Assembly: GCA_022708025.1 (NCBI GenBank)
Contig: JAKIZM010000005.1
Span: 17,466 to 81,465 of the forward strand
From: Bacteroidota bacterium
Lineage (GTDB): Bacteria > Bacteroidota > Ignavibacteria > Ignavibacteriales > Ignavibacteriaceae
Direction: 5' to 3'
Length of the DNA: 64,000 bases
The notes under the pieces were generated by a model, which saw nothing but the letters and a program-made list of their open reading frames with translations, ran no database searches and was not told the origin of the DNA. Below, in pieces: positions 9,757 through 19,489 of the stretch. How positions within the stretch are numbered: the stretch's first letter is position 1; each line of letters opens with the position of its first letter. The position numbers and the translations under genes are program-made.

Positions 9757-11699
9757 TTGGAAGAAAAATACAAAATTATAAAGTTGTTTCGTTGCTTGGT
9801 GTTGGCGGAATGGGATCCGTTTACAAAGTATATGATACTATTCTTGAGCGATACGCTGCGTTAAAAATTATAAATATTAATTCAATTCCTAATCCCAGAT
9901 TTATAGAAAGATTTAAAAGAGAAGCAAGAAATCAGGCTAAACTTTCTCATCCGAATATAGTTTCAGTTTATGGATTTGTTCAGGAGAGAGATATACTTGG
10001 TATTGTCATAGAATATATCCATGGAGAGACAATTGAAAGTATTATCGGAAAGAACGGACGCTTTGATTTATATTATGCAACAGAGTTATTAGAACAGATT
10101 TTAAATGGTATCGATGCTGCCCACAGTTCAGGATTTATTCATAGAGATTTAAAACCTTCCAATATCATACTTGATCACGAAGGCAATCCGAAGATAATGG
10201 ATTTTGGAATATCAAAGTCAATTGAAGATATAAAAACTGTTACACAACAGAATTCCAGACCGGGGACACTTTTATATATGAGTCCCGAACAACTTAGCGG
10301 CAATGTTGTAACAATTAAAAGTGATATTTATGCTATAGGTATAACATACTATGAAATGTTAACCGGGTATCATCCATATCAGGTAAATACTATTTATGAA
10401 ATTATTGATGCACATGTTAATCAGGTGCCTGAAAGATTAACTAACATTTTACCGGGAATTCCGGATTTTATTGATGAAATAATTTTAAGAGCAATTGGCA
10501 AAGCCGGTGACAATTCTTTTAACAATGCTCAGGAATTTAAAGAGGCACTAAAGCTTGTTCCCAAAATTGATTCTTTTACTTCATCAGGCATAAATCAGTA
10601 TATACCCGAAGATGATTATACACCGGTGCTTACTGAAGATGAAGTGATTTCTGAAAAAACTGAATCAAAAAAATTTAATACGTTTACAAATATTTTACTT
10701 GTTCTGGTTTTTATTGTGCTTGCAGTAATTGTATATAACGTTGTTAAAAAAACAATAGAAGAATATGAAAAAGATGATATTAACTCATTGAATTATTCGC
10801 AGGATTATACAAAAAACCCGCATTACATTTTATCAACTGATTGGTTAAATGTAAAGATTAATACTGATGCCAATCTGAATGCAATATGTTTTACAAACGA
10901 CTTCAATGGCTTTCTTGCTGGAGATTCGGGTACTTTATTCAGAACAATTAATTCAGGTTCTGATTGGGAATTGGTCAAAACCGGTTATAAAAATAATTTT
11001 CATTCGCTTACAATTTCAGATAATAAGATCTTTGTTGCGGGTTCAGATGGTTTTATAGGAATCTATAATGATAAGAATAAACAAATAAAAAAAATCAATA
11101 CTGGTGTATCTGAAACAATTTTCCAAATCATATTTATTTCGGATTACACCGGATTTGCAGTTGGTTCAAATGGTTTGATTTTAAAGACAGAAGATGGAGG
11201 ATTAAGCTGGAGCAGGAGGATGAGCAATGTTTCAGAAAATCTATTCTCTGTTGCTTTTGCTGATAATCTTAACGGAACAATTGTTGGCTGGGACGGAATT
11301 ATTCTTAAAACTATAAATGGCGGGGAATCCTGGAGCAAAGTCAGCTCAAAGTATCAAACTTATTTTAAGGATGTGATTTTTGTTAATGAATTTTTAGGGT
11401 TTATTGTCGGTGGTAATGGTATGATTCTGAGATCAGAAAATGGTGGTAATAGCTGGAAAGATATTAATATAAACTCTTCTTCGGGGTTGTACAAAATTAT
11501 TTTTGATAACAGTGATAACGGAATAATTATTACCAACAGAGGTGAAGTATTACATTCATCAGATGCGGGCAAAAGCTGGAAAATGAAATCTATAGGAAAA
11601 CCAGTTGCTTTAAATGATATAAAGCAATTAAACTCCGGTAAGTATATGATCGTTGGAAACAACGGAAGCCTATTTAAAAGTGCTCTTCAAAAGAAATGA
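9753..11699 (+). CDS. Transmembrane Hanks-type Ser/Thr kinase with Ycf48-like beta-propeller
   Basis: A 648-residue receptor-like kinase. The kinase domain covers about 8-270: Gly loop GVGGMGSV (16-23), catalytic Lys K38, HRDLKPSN (130-137), DFG (150-152) and an activation segment ending in SPEQ (177-180). One membrane helix spans about 311-331. The outer part from about 355 has at least five repeats of the type GxxGxIxKTxDGGxSW, the Ycf48/BNR-type propeller blades. PASTA domains, the common sensor of such kinases, are absent. It pairs with the PP2C gene just upstream. The propeller is probably a periplasmic sensor or binding platform; its ligand is unknown. Confidence 0.9.
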   Translation: MIGRKIQNYKVVSLLGVGGMGSVYKVYDTILERYAALKIININSIPNPRFIERFKREARNQAKLSHPNIVSVYGFVQERDILGIVIEYIHGETIESIIGKNGRFDLYYATELLEQILNGIDAAHSSGFIHRDLKPSNIILDHEGNPKIMDFGISKSIEDIKTVTQQNSRPGTLLYMSPEQLSGNVVTIKSDIYAIGITYYEMLTGYHPYQVNTIYEIIDAHVNQVPERLTNILPGIPDFIDEIILRAIGKAGDNSFNNAQEFKEALKLVPKIDSFTSSGINQYIPEDDYTPVLTEDEVISEKTESKKFNTFTNILLVLVFIVLAVIVYNVVKKTIEEYEKDDINSLNYSQDYTKNPHYILSTDWLNVKINTDANLNAICFTNDFNGFLAGDSGTLFRTINSGSDWELVKTGYKNNFHSLTISDNKIFVAGSDGFIGIYNDKNKQIKKINTGVSETIFQIIFISDYTGFAVGSNGLILKTEDGGLSWSRRMSNVSENLFSVAFADNLNGTIVGWDGIILKTINGGESWSKVSSKYQTYFKDVIFVNEFLGFIVGGNGMILRSENGGNSWKDININSSSGLYKIIFDNSDNGIIITNRGEVLHSSDAGKSWKMKSIGKPVALNDIKQLNSGKYMIVGNNGSLFKSALQKK

Positions 11700-11740
11700 T
11701 GAATTAAACTCTTCACTGTCTTTGCTAAACTTTTTATTTT

Positions 11741-13957
11741 ATGAAATCCTTTTTTCATCTTAAAGCTAATATAACATTTATGGTATCAGCACTGATTCTG
11801 ATTCTTGTGAACTGCTTGTTTACAGGTATTGCCCTACTTAATACTTTTGGTTATGAGTTTGCAGCTGTTAACGGATTATTACTAGTTATAATTTCCGGAT
11901 TGTTTACTATTTCTAAAATTCAGAAAACTGAATTAAATCTTATAAAAATTTTAAAGAATCTTACAGTATTATTTTTAATACCTCTTATTATCACACTGAT
12001 CAATTCGCTGCTAACAATGTTCTGTTCATTTTGGGATGGATTAGGTTTTTATTTTTTAATTACACTGCCTTCTTTATTGCTTGGATTTTCCTTAGCCCTT
12101 TTAATTGGTTTTTATTTTAAGAAATTCAAACGATCAATTTTTATTCTTGTAATTATTTTACTCGCTCTGATTCCGGTATTTGAAATATACTTTTTCCCAC
12201 AGATTTATTTTTATTCGCCATTGATTGGTTTCTTTCCGGGTAATATTTATGATGAAGGTCTGAGTCCTGATTTAAAATTATTCTGGCATCAGATAATAGT
12301 CTTATCTTTTAGTATTGTAATGATTAATCTGGTTTATAAAAAACGCAATTTGTTGGCAGCTAAAAAGAATCAATTTCTTTTTGAGGTGATTATCTTATTT
12401 ATAATTTTTCAATTCCTTTCTCCATTTATAGGTTTTTCAACTTCATTTTATAAACTGGAAAATACACTATTTCAAAAAATTGAAACTGAAAATTTCATCT
12501 TATATTACGATAAGCTAACTGATGAAGAAGCTGAATATATTTCAATAAGTCAGGAATATTATTACTCAATACTAACAGATTATTTAAAAGTTATTCCTTC
12601 AAAAAAAATAAATGTTTATGTTTTTAATAATCGCGAACAGAAGAAGCAATTATTTGGAGCCGGAAATGCTGATGTAACCAAACCATGGCAATATGCTGTT
12701 TACTTAAGTGCTGAATCCTGGGATAATACATTAAAGCATGAACTTGTGCATATCTTTTCCGCTGAGTTTGGAACTGGTATTTTTAAATTGGCAGCAGGAT
12801 TCAATCCCGCACTAATAGAGGGAGTGGCAAAAGCGGTAGAAGGTGTTTCGTACGATTTTGAATTGACTGATTTCACTGCGCTGGCATATAATCATAACTA
12901 TAAATTGGACATTGTCCCTTTATTTAGCGGATTAAATTTCTTTCGTTCAAATCCTTCTTTAGGTTATACTTACAGCGGAGCTTTTATTAAATATCTTATT
13001 GATAAATACGGAATAAATAAAGTAAAAGATTTTTATTCATCAAATGATTTTGAATTTATATTTAACAACAAATTAGAAGATGAACAGAAATTATTTGAGC
13101 AATATTTATCAGAATTACCAAGTATTGCCGGACAGGAAATGGCTGATTATTATTTCGGTCGTTTATCCATTATTCAAAAAGTTTGTCCAAGATATATTTC
13201 TGACAGATTAGCAGATGCTTATAATTATCTTGAAGAAGGTAATTTGAATAAAGCAGAAAAATTATTTACAGATGTTAATAACAAAGCGCTTAATTATTCA
13301 GCTTTGATTGGATTATCAGAAACTTATTATAGGAAAAAGGAAACAAGTAAAGCTGTTAAACTTCTGTCAGCTAATCTGAAAAAATTTTCTGATTCGCCTT
13401 ATGAATATCTGTTGATGTTAAGATTAGGTGATCTTAATGCCCTTAATGATATGTATCCAATTGCTGAATTAAGTTATCAGAATATTATTGAAAGCAATGC
13501 GTCTTTTAATCTTGTTTTTTTATCAAAGCTGCGCTTAAAACTATTGGATAAGGATTTACTTAAAAATTTTCTTGAAGCCGATGATTCACTGAAATATAAT
13601 ATATTGATTAAGCTTAATAAAGATAGCCTTGATTATAATACAATTCCATCTATCTTAAATTTAAGCCATAGTATAAAAACTAATTACAAACAGGTTATAA
13701 AGAATTTTAATAAGACTTTTATTATTGATAATTTAGAAAGCAGTTATGCAGTTTATAAGCTATCAGATTTTATGCTGGCAAATGGAGATTATGCTAATGC
13801 AAGAAAATACTCGGCATTGGCATTAAGGTATAAAGAACAAAATCCATTTTATTTTGCTATGAAACAAAATTATAACAAAGCGAATTGGTTCTTTAATAAC
13901 GCGAATAATTTTATAAAATATATTAATCCTGATACAACGGATGTTATCAATCAGTAA
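11741..13957 (+). CDS. Membrane-bound MA-like metallopeptidase with TPR region
   Basis: A 738-residue protein with roughly seven hydrophobic segments in residues 10-240. A zinc-peptidase domain of the MA-like type follows, with the motif HELVH (333-337, fits HExxH). Downstream are a Glu-containing helix (ALIEGVAKAVEG) and a helical C-terminus with TPR character (LIGLSETYYRKKETSKAVKLL). The active domain is probably outside the cytoplasm. It lies between the kinase and the CCA enzyme and overlaps the latter by 17 bases. The substrate is unknown; the catalytic call rests on HExxH and the surrounding pattern. Confidence 0.72.
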   Translation: MKSFFHLKANITFMVSALILILVNCLFTGIALLNTFGYEFAAVNGLLLVIISGLFTISKIQKTELNLIKILKNLTVLFLIPLIITLINSLLTMFCSFWDGLGFYFLITLPSLLLGFSLALLIGFYFKKFKRSIFILVIILLALIPVFEIYFFPQIYFYSPLIGFFPGNIYDEGLSPDLKLFWHQIIVLSFSIVMINLVYKKRNLLAAKKNQFLFEVIILFIIFQFLSPFIGFSTSFYKLENTLFQKIETENFILYYDKLTDEEAEYISISQEYYYSILTDYLKVIPSKKINVYVFNNREQKKQLFGAGNADVTKPWQYAVYLSAESWDNTLKHELVHIFSAEFGTGIFKLAAGFNPALIEGVAKAVEGVSYDFELTDFTALAYNHNYKLDIVPLFSGLNFFRSNPSLGYTYSGAFIKYLIDKYGINKVKDFYSSNDFEFIFNNKLEDEQKLFEQYLSELPSIAGQEMADYYFGRLSIIQKVCPRYISDRLADAYNYLEEGNLNKAEKLFTDVNNKALNYSALIGLSETYYRKKETSKAVKLLSANLKKFSDSPYEYLLMLRLGDLNALNDMYPIAELSYQNIIESNASFNLVFLSKLRLKLLDKDLLKNFLEADDSLKYNILIKLNKDSLDYNTIPSILNLSHSIKTNYKQVIKNFNKTFIIDNLESSYAVYKLSDFMLANGDYANARKYSALALRYKEQNPFYFAMKQNYNKANWFFNNANNFIKYINPDTTDVINQ

Positions 13958-15362
13958 TAAATCAATTATTAAAAAGCTGAGTCAGAATCCTGTACTAAGT
14001 AAGATTGCTCAGATTGCACAGAGTGAAAACAAAAATGTTTTTGTTGTTGGCGGATATGTCAGAGATCTGATATTGAAAAGGGAAAGAAGTGATATTGATA
14101 TTCTCGTTATTGGAAGCGGAATTGATTTTGCTAAAACAGTTGCCGAAAGACTTAATATCAGGAATGTAAATTATTTTAAAAATTTTGGTACAGCTCAATT
14201 CGATTTTGATGATATGAATATTGAATTTGTTGGTGCACGCAGAGAGTCTTATGACAGGAATACCCGTAAACCGATTGTAGAAGACGGTACTTTTGAAGAT
14301 GATATCAGCAGACGCGATTTTACTATTAATACTTTAGCTGTTTCTCTTAACAAAGATGATTTCGGAAAGCTGATTGATGTTTACGATGGTCTGACAGATA
14401 TTAAAAATCAGATTATCAGAACCCCTTTAGACCCATTTAAAACTTTTGACGATGATCCTTTAAGGATAATGAGAGCTTTCAGATTTGCTTCGCAATTAAA
14501 TTTTAAAGTAGAAAAAAATGTAATGAAGGCTGCTTATGAAATGCGTAATCGCCTTTCAATTGTTTCTCAGGAAAGAATAACAGATGAATTCTTAAAGATT
14601 TTATCAACTCCAAAACCATCGATCGGATTAAAACTATTATTTGATTCCCGGGTTCTTGAGATTGTGTTTCCTGAAATTGCAATAATGTCAGGTGTTGATC
14701 AGCGGAAAGATTATCATCATAAAGATGTTTTTCTACATACACTTCAAGTGGTAGATAATATTTGTGAAGAAACTGATAGTGTCTGGTTAAGGTTTGCGGC
14801 ATTAGTTCACGATATTGCAAAACCGCAGACAAAAAAGTTTGTTGAAGGAATCGGATGGACATTTCATGGTCACGAAAATCTTGGCGCTAAAATGATGAAA
14901 AAGATTTTCCACAGGATGAAATTACCTCTTAGTCAATTGGAATATGTTCAAAAGCTTATCACATTACATCTTCGCCCGATTGCATTAGCAAAAGAAGAAG
15001 TAACAGATTCAGCTATAAGAAGATTAGTTGTGCAGGCAGGCGAGGATCTTGAAGATTTAATTACGTTGTGCCGTGCTGATATTACTAGCAAGAATCCTTA
15101 TAAAGTTGAAGAATATCTTGGTAACTATGAACGCGTTATGCAAAAAGTACGTGATGTTAAGGAACGCGATAATCTTCGTGCTTTTCAGTCACCTGTAAGA
15201 GGAGATGAGATTATGCAGATTTGTAATCTTAAACCATCAAGAAAAGTTGGTGAAATTAAAACTGCAATTGAAGAGGCTATACTTGATGGCAAGATCGGAA
15301 ATAACTATGAAGAAGCTCTTAATTATCTTATGAAAATAAAAGACAAGTTTCTATCAGAGTAA
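13941..15362 (+). CDS. cca: tRNA nucleotidyltransferase / poly(A) polymerase family with HD domain
   Basis: A 473-residue class II nucleotidyltransferase. The NT core has VVGGYVRDLIL, the metal-binding DID pair (RSDIDILV), the RRDFTINTLAV motif, and DDPLRIMRAFRFASQ, the nucleotide-selecting region. An HD phosphohydrolase domain follows, with LVHDIAKP near residue 290. CCA-adding, A-adding and poly(A) enzymes share this layout and cannot be separated by eye. Both complete tRNAs checked here lack an encoded CCA end, so the genome needs the activity. The start overlaps the previous gene by 17 bases. Confidence 0.9.
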   Translation: MLSISNKSIIKKLSQNPVLSKIAQIAQSENKNVFVVGGYVRDLILKRERSDIDILVIGSGIDFAKTVAERLNIRNVNYFKNFGTAQFDFDDMNIEFVGARRESYDRNTRKPIVEDGTFEDDISRRDFTINTLAVSLNKDDFGKLIDVYDGLTDIKNQIIRTPLDPFKTFDDDPLRIMRAFRFASQLNFKVEKNVMKAAYEMRNRLSIVSQERITDEFLKILSTPKPSIGLKLLFDSRVLEIVFPEIAIMSGVDQRKDYHHKDVFLHTLQVVDNICEETDSVWLRFAALVHDIAKPQTKKFVEGIGWTFHGHENLGAKMMKKIFHRMKLPLSQLEYVQKLITLHLRPIALAKEEVTDSAIRRLVVQAGEDLEDLITLCRADITSKNPYKVEEYLGNYERVMQKVRDVKERDNLRAFQSPVRGDEIMQICNLKPSRKVGEIKTAIEEAILDGKIGNNYEEALNYLMKIKDKFLSE

Positions 15363-15366
15363 TAAA

Positions 15367-15789
15367 TTAAAAATTATATCTTAAGCCAACGAAGTATCTT
15401 TTCTCTTCTATTCTGACCAGATTATTTTGAATTCCAATAGATAGGTTAATTGGTATTTGTGTTTGATAGCTTTGAAACTTATCGTTAAATGTAAGATACT
15501 TATTAATTAATTCTTCATTATTTAGTATTGCAGTAGTATCGGATTTGGTTTTTTCAGCGGGCTTTTTATCGCTGAGTATTGCATAGACAACTATTCCGGC
15601 AATTATTGCAACTCCGGCAACATATAAAAATGTATTGTCTTTTGAGTCGTTTACATTACCTGTATTTCCCGAACTTCCGCCGATTTTATCAGATATTCTG
15701 TTAACTTGCTGAGCTTCTGAGATATTAGTTATACCAAATGTTATTACCAATAACATTATAAGGATAGTTTTTACTTTCAATGATTTCAT
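15367..15789 (-). CDS. Small exported protein of unknown function
   Basis: I do not recognise this 140-residue protein. It begins with a clear signal sequence ending near SEAQQ (residue 27), then a Ser/Gly/Asn-rich stretch, and a second hydrophobic helix at about 54-71 (YVAGVAIIAGIVVYAIL). The C-terminal third is predicted beta and ends in an aromatic residue (YFVGLRYNF), as outer-membrane strands often do. It is convergent with the cca gene, 4 bases from its stop. The 271 bases upstream hold no gene. Confidence 0.6.
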   Translation of the reverse strand: MKSLKVKTILIMLLVITFGITNISEAQQVNRISDKIGGSSGNTGNVNDSKDNTFLYVAGVAIIAGIVVYAILSDKKPAEKTKSDTTAILNNEELINKYLTFNDKFQSYQTQIPINLSIGIQNNLVRIEEKRYFVGLRYNF

Positions 15790-16018
15790 TTGTATAAGTT
15801 CTTTTTATTACTGAAAAAATAATACTGAAATAACAGAATAGTTTCAACTGAAAATTAAAATCGATTTTAGATAATATCATTAACTATTTATTAAAGTTAT
15901 TAGTTACCGTATGTGTAATTATATAACCATTTATAATTAAACAAACCAACTTTCAATCAATTAGACTATTTTTGGGGCAATTATTATCAACGAATGATTG
16001 AAAATATTATTGTATTTT

Positions 16019-16036
16019 AGACCTCCAATTAGGTCT
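16019..16036. promoter_or_regulatory. Inverted repeat before the efflux operon, possible operator
   Basis: AGACCT-CCAATT-AGGTCT is a perfect 6-bp inverted repeat with a 6-base centre, 25 bases upstream of the tolC-like start and before its CGGAG ribosome-binding site. It could be a repressor operator or a leader hairpin. No regulator gene is next to it. Confidence 0.35.
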
Positions 16037-16060
16037 TAAATTTATCAAACGGAGAAACAA

Positions 16061-17362
16061 ATGAAATTTTTCTTTTTCTCAATATTACTTTTGTTAAATA
16101 TCAATATTTATTCTCAAAGCCAGCTAACCTTAAATGAAGCAATAAAAATTGCACTGCAAAAAAACAGCGGATTACTTTCTAATGAGAATAATCTGCTGAA
16201 AAGTGAATCTAATTTAACTGCTGCGTATGGAAACTTTTTGCCCAATTTAAATGCTTCAGGAAGCTGGAGCTGGAATAAAAATAAAGGCGAAGGATATGAA
16301 GCTGATTCCCGTAGCTGGTCAGTTGGTATAAATTCAAGTATTGTATTGTTTGATGGTCTTTCAAATTTCGCTAATCTTTCCCGCAGTCAGAATAATTACG
16401 AGGCTGTAAAATTAGCTATTGAACAGAAAAAACAGGAAGTAGTCTTTCAGACAATCAATCTTTATTATGCAATTGTTGAGTCTGAGCAGTTATTAAAAGT
16501 AAGAGAAGAAGATGTTAAGCAGCAGCAAAAAAACCTTGAAACTATTGAAGAACGAAACAGGTTAGGTTCTGTAACTAAAGCAGATGTTTATCAGCAACAG
16601 GTACAATTAGGCAATGCAGAACTGCAGCTGATTCAGCAAAAAAATGTTTTAGAAACATCTAAAAGCAATTTATTGTTTTATCTAGGACTTGATGTTTTAG
16701 AAAACTATCAATACTCAGATAATTTTTCTGAAAGAGAAATTAAAATACTGGATACGGATATCAATACAGATTATGATAGACTTTCCGAACTTGTAAAACA
16801 AGCATTAAATAATCGCAGAGATTATCTTGCACAAAAACTAACCTTGGATGCTTATTACGATAATCTGACAATTGCGCGTTCAGGGCATCTGCCGTCGTTA
16901 ACAGGAAGATTAGGATATGGAACAGATGCTAATGTTCCTGAAGATCTTTTCAAGAATCATTTATTTTCGGCTGGACTTACTTTAAGTATTCCGCTTTTCT
17001 CAGGTTTTTCCACTCATAATTTAATACAAAGCGCTGAGGTTGATGCAATGAATTATGAACTTCAGGTAAGAGACAGTGAAAGAATGATTAAACAGGAAAT
17101 ACAGAAATCTTTCCTGGATCTTGAAGCCTCTAAAAAAGGATTGCTTGTAACTCAAAAGAATGTAAGTGCGGCTGAAGAAAATCTTAAGATAGAACAAGAA
17201 AAATATAATCTTGGTGCAGGCAAATTACTTGATGTATTGATTGCTAATACATCTTATCAAAATGCAAAAACTAATTACATTAATTCGCAGTTTAATTATA
17301 TAAAACTAAGTGAAGAACTTAAATATAATCTGGGCACTTTGGATTATAAATCATACGAATAA
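16061..17362 (+). CDS. TolC-family outer membrane efflux protein
   Basis: A 433-residue outer-membrane channel subunit. A signal peptide covers the first 18 or so residues (ending IYSQSQ). Two TolC-type repeats follow, each with a long coiled-coil helix pair: LTLNEAIKIALQKN at the start, and a second half beginning around LVKQALNNRRDYL. The pattern NLGAGKLLDVLIANTSY near the end is typical. It heads an operon with a MacA-like adaptor, an ABC ATPase and two permeases, so it should be the exit duct of a tripartite pump. The start has a CGGAG site at good spacing. Confidence 0.93.
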   Translation: MKFFFFSILLLLNINIYSQSQLTLNEAIKIALQKNSGLLSNENNLLKSESNLTAAYGNFLPNLNASGSWSWNKNKGEGYEADSRSWSVGINSSIVLFDGLSNFANLSRSQNNYEAVKLAIEQKKQEVVFQTINLYYAIVESEQLLKVREEDVKQQQKNLETIEERNRLGSVTKADVYQQQVQLGNAELQLIQQKNVLETSKSNLLFYLGLDVLENYQYSDNFSEREIKILDTDINTDYDRLSELVKQALNNRRDYLAQKLTLDAYYDNLTIARSGHLPSLTGRLGYGTDANVPEDLFKNHLFSAGLTLSIPLFSGFSTHNLIQSAEVDAMNYELQVRDSERMIKQEIQKSFLDLEASKKGLLVTQKNVSAAEENLKIEQEKYNLGAGKLLDVLIANTSYQNAKTNYINSQFNYIKLSEELKYNLGTLDYKSYE

Positions 17363-17387
17363 ATTTTTTAACAGGAGAATGTCTCAA

Positions 17388-18680
17388 ATGGCAAAAGGAA
17401 ATAAAAAATCGAAGAAGAAGCTATACATATTTGGAGGAATCGGTTTACTGATTCTCATTTTAGTGCTTATTGCTTTTATTGGCGGAAATAAAGAAGAAAT
17501 TATTTCTGTTCAGACTGAAAAGGTAACAAAGAGAACAATAACCCAAACTGTTGCAGCAACCGGCAAGATAAATCCTGAATTTAAAGTCGTTATCAATCCT
17601 GAAGTAACCGGAGAAATTGTTGAACTGCCGGTTAAAGAAGGTGACTATGTAAAGAAAGGTCAGCTTCTGATCAGAATAAAAGGAGATCAGTATCAGGCAC
17701 AGAAGCAAAGATTGGAAGCTAATTTGTTAGCTGCTCAGGCAAGTTTAAAAATGAGAGAAGCTGAATTAACCAAGGTTGAACTTGATTATAAAAGAATTCA
17801 GGAATTACATAGTAAGGGTCTTGCAAGCGATTCAGAACTTGAAGCAGCAAAATCCAATTACTTAACTTCAAAAGCTTCATACGAAGCGGCTGAGGCAAAT
17901 GTACTGCAAAGTAAAGCTATGCTAAGAGAAACTCTGGAGACACTTTACAAAACAACAATCTTATCACCAATGGATGGTGTTGTTACTAAATTAAATGTTG
18001 AATTAGGAGAAAGAGTATTCGGAGCAGGATTTTCTATGGGTACAGATATTATGACTGTATCAGATCTAAGAAATATTGAAGCCGTTGTTGATGTTGATGA
18101 GAATGATGTAGTTTTAGTTTCAATTGGTGATACTGCCAGAATTCAGATTGATGCTTTTAAAGATCAGGAATTTCTTGGTTTAGTATCTGAAATCGGGAAT
18201 AGTGCAAAGACAACAGGTTTGGGTTCACAGAATGAAGTAGTAAATTTTGAAGTAAAGATTAAATTAATAGATCCTAAGAACTCATTACGACCCGGTATGA
18301 GTTGCACTGCTGATATAGAAACTGAAACAATTCAGAATGTTTTAAGTGTTCCAATACAAAGTGTTACTACTAGAGAAGGCGGTCCATCAGGAGATAAAAT
18401 GACTGAAAGTCAGGGACCTGGTGATTTCCAGCAGGTGAAAGAAGTTAAAAAAGAAAAAATACATAAAGTAAAAGAAGTAGTATTTCTTGTTGAAAACGGG
18501 AAATCCAAAAAAGTTGAAGTTGAAACCGGTTTAAGTGATGATAACTATATAGCTATTCTAAGCGGTTTGGAAGGCGGAGAAGAAGTGGTTTCGGGTAGTT
18601 ATAAAGCAATCTCCAGAGAATTAAATGATGGTGTAAAAGTGCGTGTGGAAGAAAAAAATAAAAACTTCAACAAGAAATAA
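17388..18680 (+). CDS. MacA-like periplasmic adaptor (RND/HlyD family)
   Basis: This membrane-fusion protein links the inner-membrane ABC permeases to the TolC-like channel. It has one N-terminal membrane helix (about 15-35), the lipoyl half-motifs (INPEVTGEIVELPVKEGDYV and TILSPMDGVVTKLNVELGE), a coiled-coil hairpin between them, and beta-barrel and membrane-proximal domains behind. I chose the ATG at 17388 because AGGAG lies 10 bases before it; an ATG at 17379 is only 1 base from that site. A Lys/Glu-rich insert (VKEVKKEKIHKVKEVVF) sits near the C-terminal third. Confidence 0.9.
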   Translation: MAKGNKKSKKKLYIFGGIGLLILILVLIAFIGGNKEEIISVQTEKVTKRTITQTVAATGKINPEFKVVINPEVTGEIVELPVKEGDYVKKGQLLIRIKGDQYQAQKQRLEANLLAAQASLKMREAELTKVELDYKRIQELHSKGLASDSELEAAKSNYLTSKASYEAAEANVLQSKAMLRETLETLYKTTILSPMDGVVTKLNVELGERVFGAGFSMGTDIMTVSDLRNIEAVVDVDENDVVLVSIGDTARIQIDAFKDQEFLGLVSEIGNSAKTTGLGSQNEVVNFEVKIKLIDPKNSLRPGMSCTADIETETIQNVLSVPIQSVTTREGGPSGDKMTESQGPGDFQQVKEVKKEKIHKVKEVVFLVENGKSKKVEVETGLSDDNYIAILSGLEGGEEVVSGSYKAISRELNDGVKVRVEEKNKNFNKK

Positions 18681-18695
18681 ACCTGGTAAACGATA

Positions 18696-19415
18696 ATGAA
18701 CATAATTAACATAGAACATATTGCAAAGATTTATCAGGTTGGGATGGAGCAGGTTCATGCACTCAGAGATGTTTCTTTGAAGATCAATAAAAATGAATAT
18801 GTTGCGATAATGGGTCCTTCCGGTTCTGGTAAATCAACTCTGATGAATATGCTTGGCTGTCTTGATACACCAACATCGGGAGTTTATGATTTTAAAGGTG
18901 TCAGTGTTAGTGAAATGACTGATAATGAACTTGCAAGAATCAGAAATAAGGAAATAGGATTTGTATTTCAGACTTTTAATCTGCTTGCAAGATCAGATGC
19001 AGTGCATAATGTTGAACTGCCATTAATTTATGCGGGAATTCCTTCTGCAGAAAGAAAGGAAAGAGCCAGACAAGCTTTAATTGATGTCGGACTTGGTGAT
19101 CGTATGCATCATAAACCTAATGAACTATCCGGCGGGCAAAGACAAAGAGTAGCAATTGCCAGAGCTCTTGTAACCAAACCGGCAATTATTCTTGCTGATG
19201 AACCTACAGGTAATCTGGATTCAAAAACAGGCGAAGAAATTATGGCGCTTTTTAATGAGATACATCAAAAAGGTAATACAATAATTCTTGTGACTCACGA
19301 AGAATATATAGCTGAACATGCTATGAGAATATTAAGACTTAAAGATGGTTTAATAGAAAAAGATGAAGTTGTTGAGAAAAGATTTATTCCCAAATCAAAA
19401 GAAGCAGTTGAGTAA
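18696..19415 (+). CDS. ABC transporter ATP-binding protein (MacB/LolD type)
   Basis: A 239-residue nucleotide-binding subunit. Walker [10 protein letters not shown], the Q-loop in FVFQTFNLL, the signature [15 protein letters not shown], Walker [13 protein letters not shown] and the H-loop in LVTHEEY are all intact. This subfamily energises FtsX-type permeases that work by mechanotransmission. In MacB the ATPase and permease are fused; here they are separate, as in LolCDE. It lies between the adaptor and two permeases, all in one direction with short gaps. Confidence 0.95.
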   Translation: MNIINIEHIAKIYQVGMEQVHALRDVSLKINKNEYVAIMGPSGSGKSTLMNMLGCLDTPTSGVYDFKGVSVSEMTDNELARIRNKEIGFVFQTFNLLARSDAVHNVELPLIYAGIPSAERKERARQALIDVGLGDRMHHKPNELSGGQRQRVAIARALVTKPAIILADEPTGNLDSKTGEEIMALFNEIHQKGNTIILVTHEEYIAEHAMRILRLKDGLIEKDEVVEKRFIPKSKEAVE

Positions 19416-19489
19416 AAAAAATCAATCTTATAATTTTTAAAAAAAAAATTACTCTGATTGAATTCTGAAATACTAAGGAAAAAGAAAAT

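Noticed and set aside
11144..11662. Minus-strand open frames inside the kinase propeller
   Set aside because: They are shadows of the repetitive Gly/Asp-rich blades; they have no start signals and no family resemblance.
17310..17387. Longer N-terminus for the MacA-like adaptor
   Set aside because: It would overlap the tolC-like gene by 53 bases and the only ribosome-binding site lies further downstream, before 17388.
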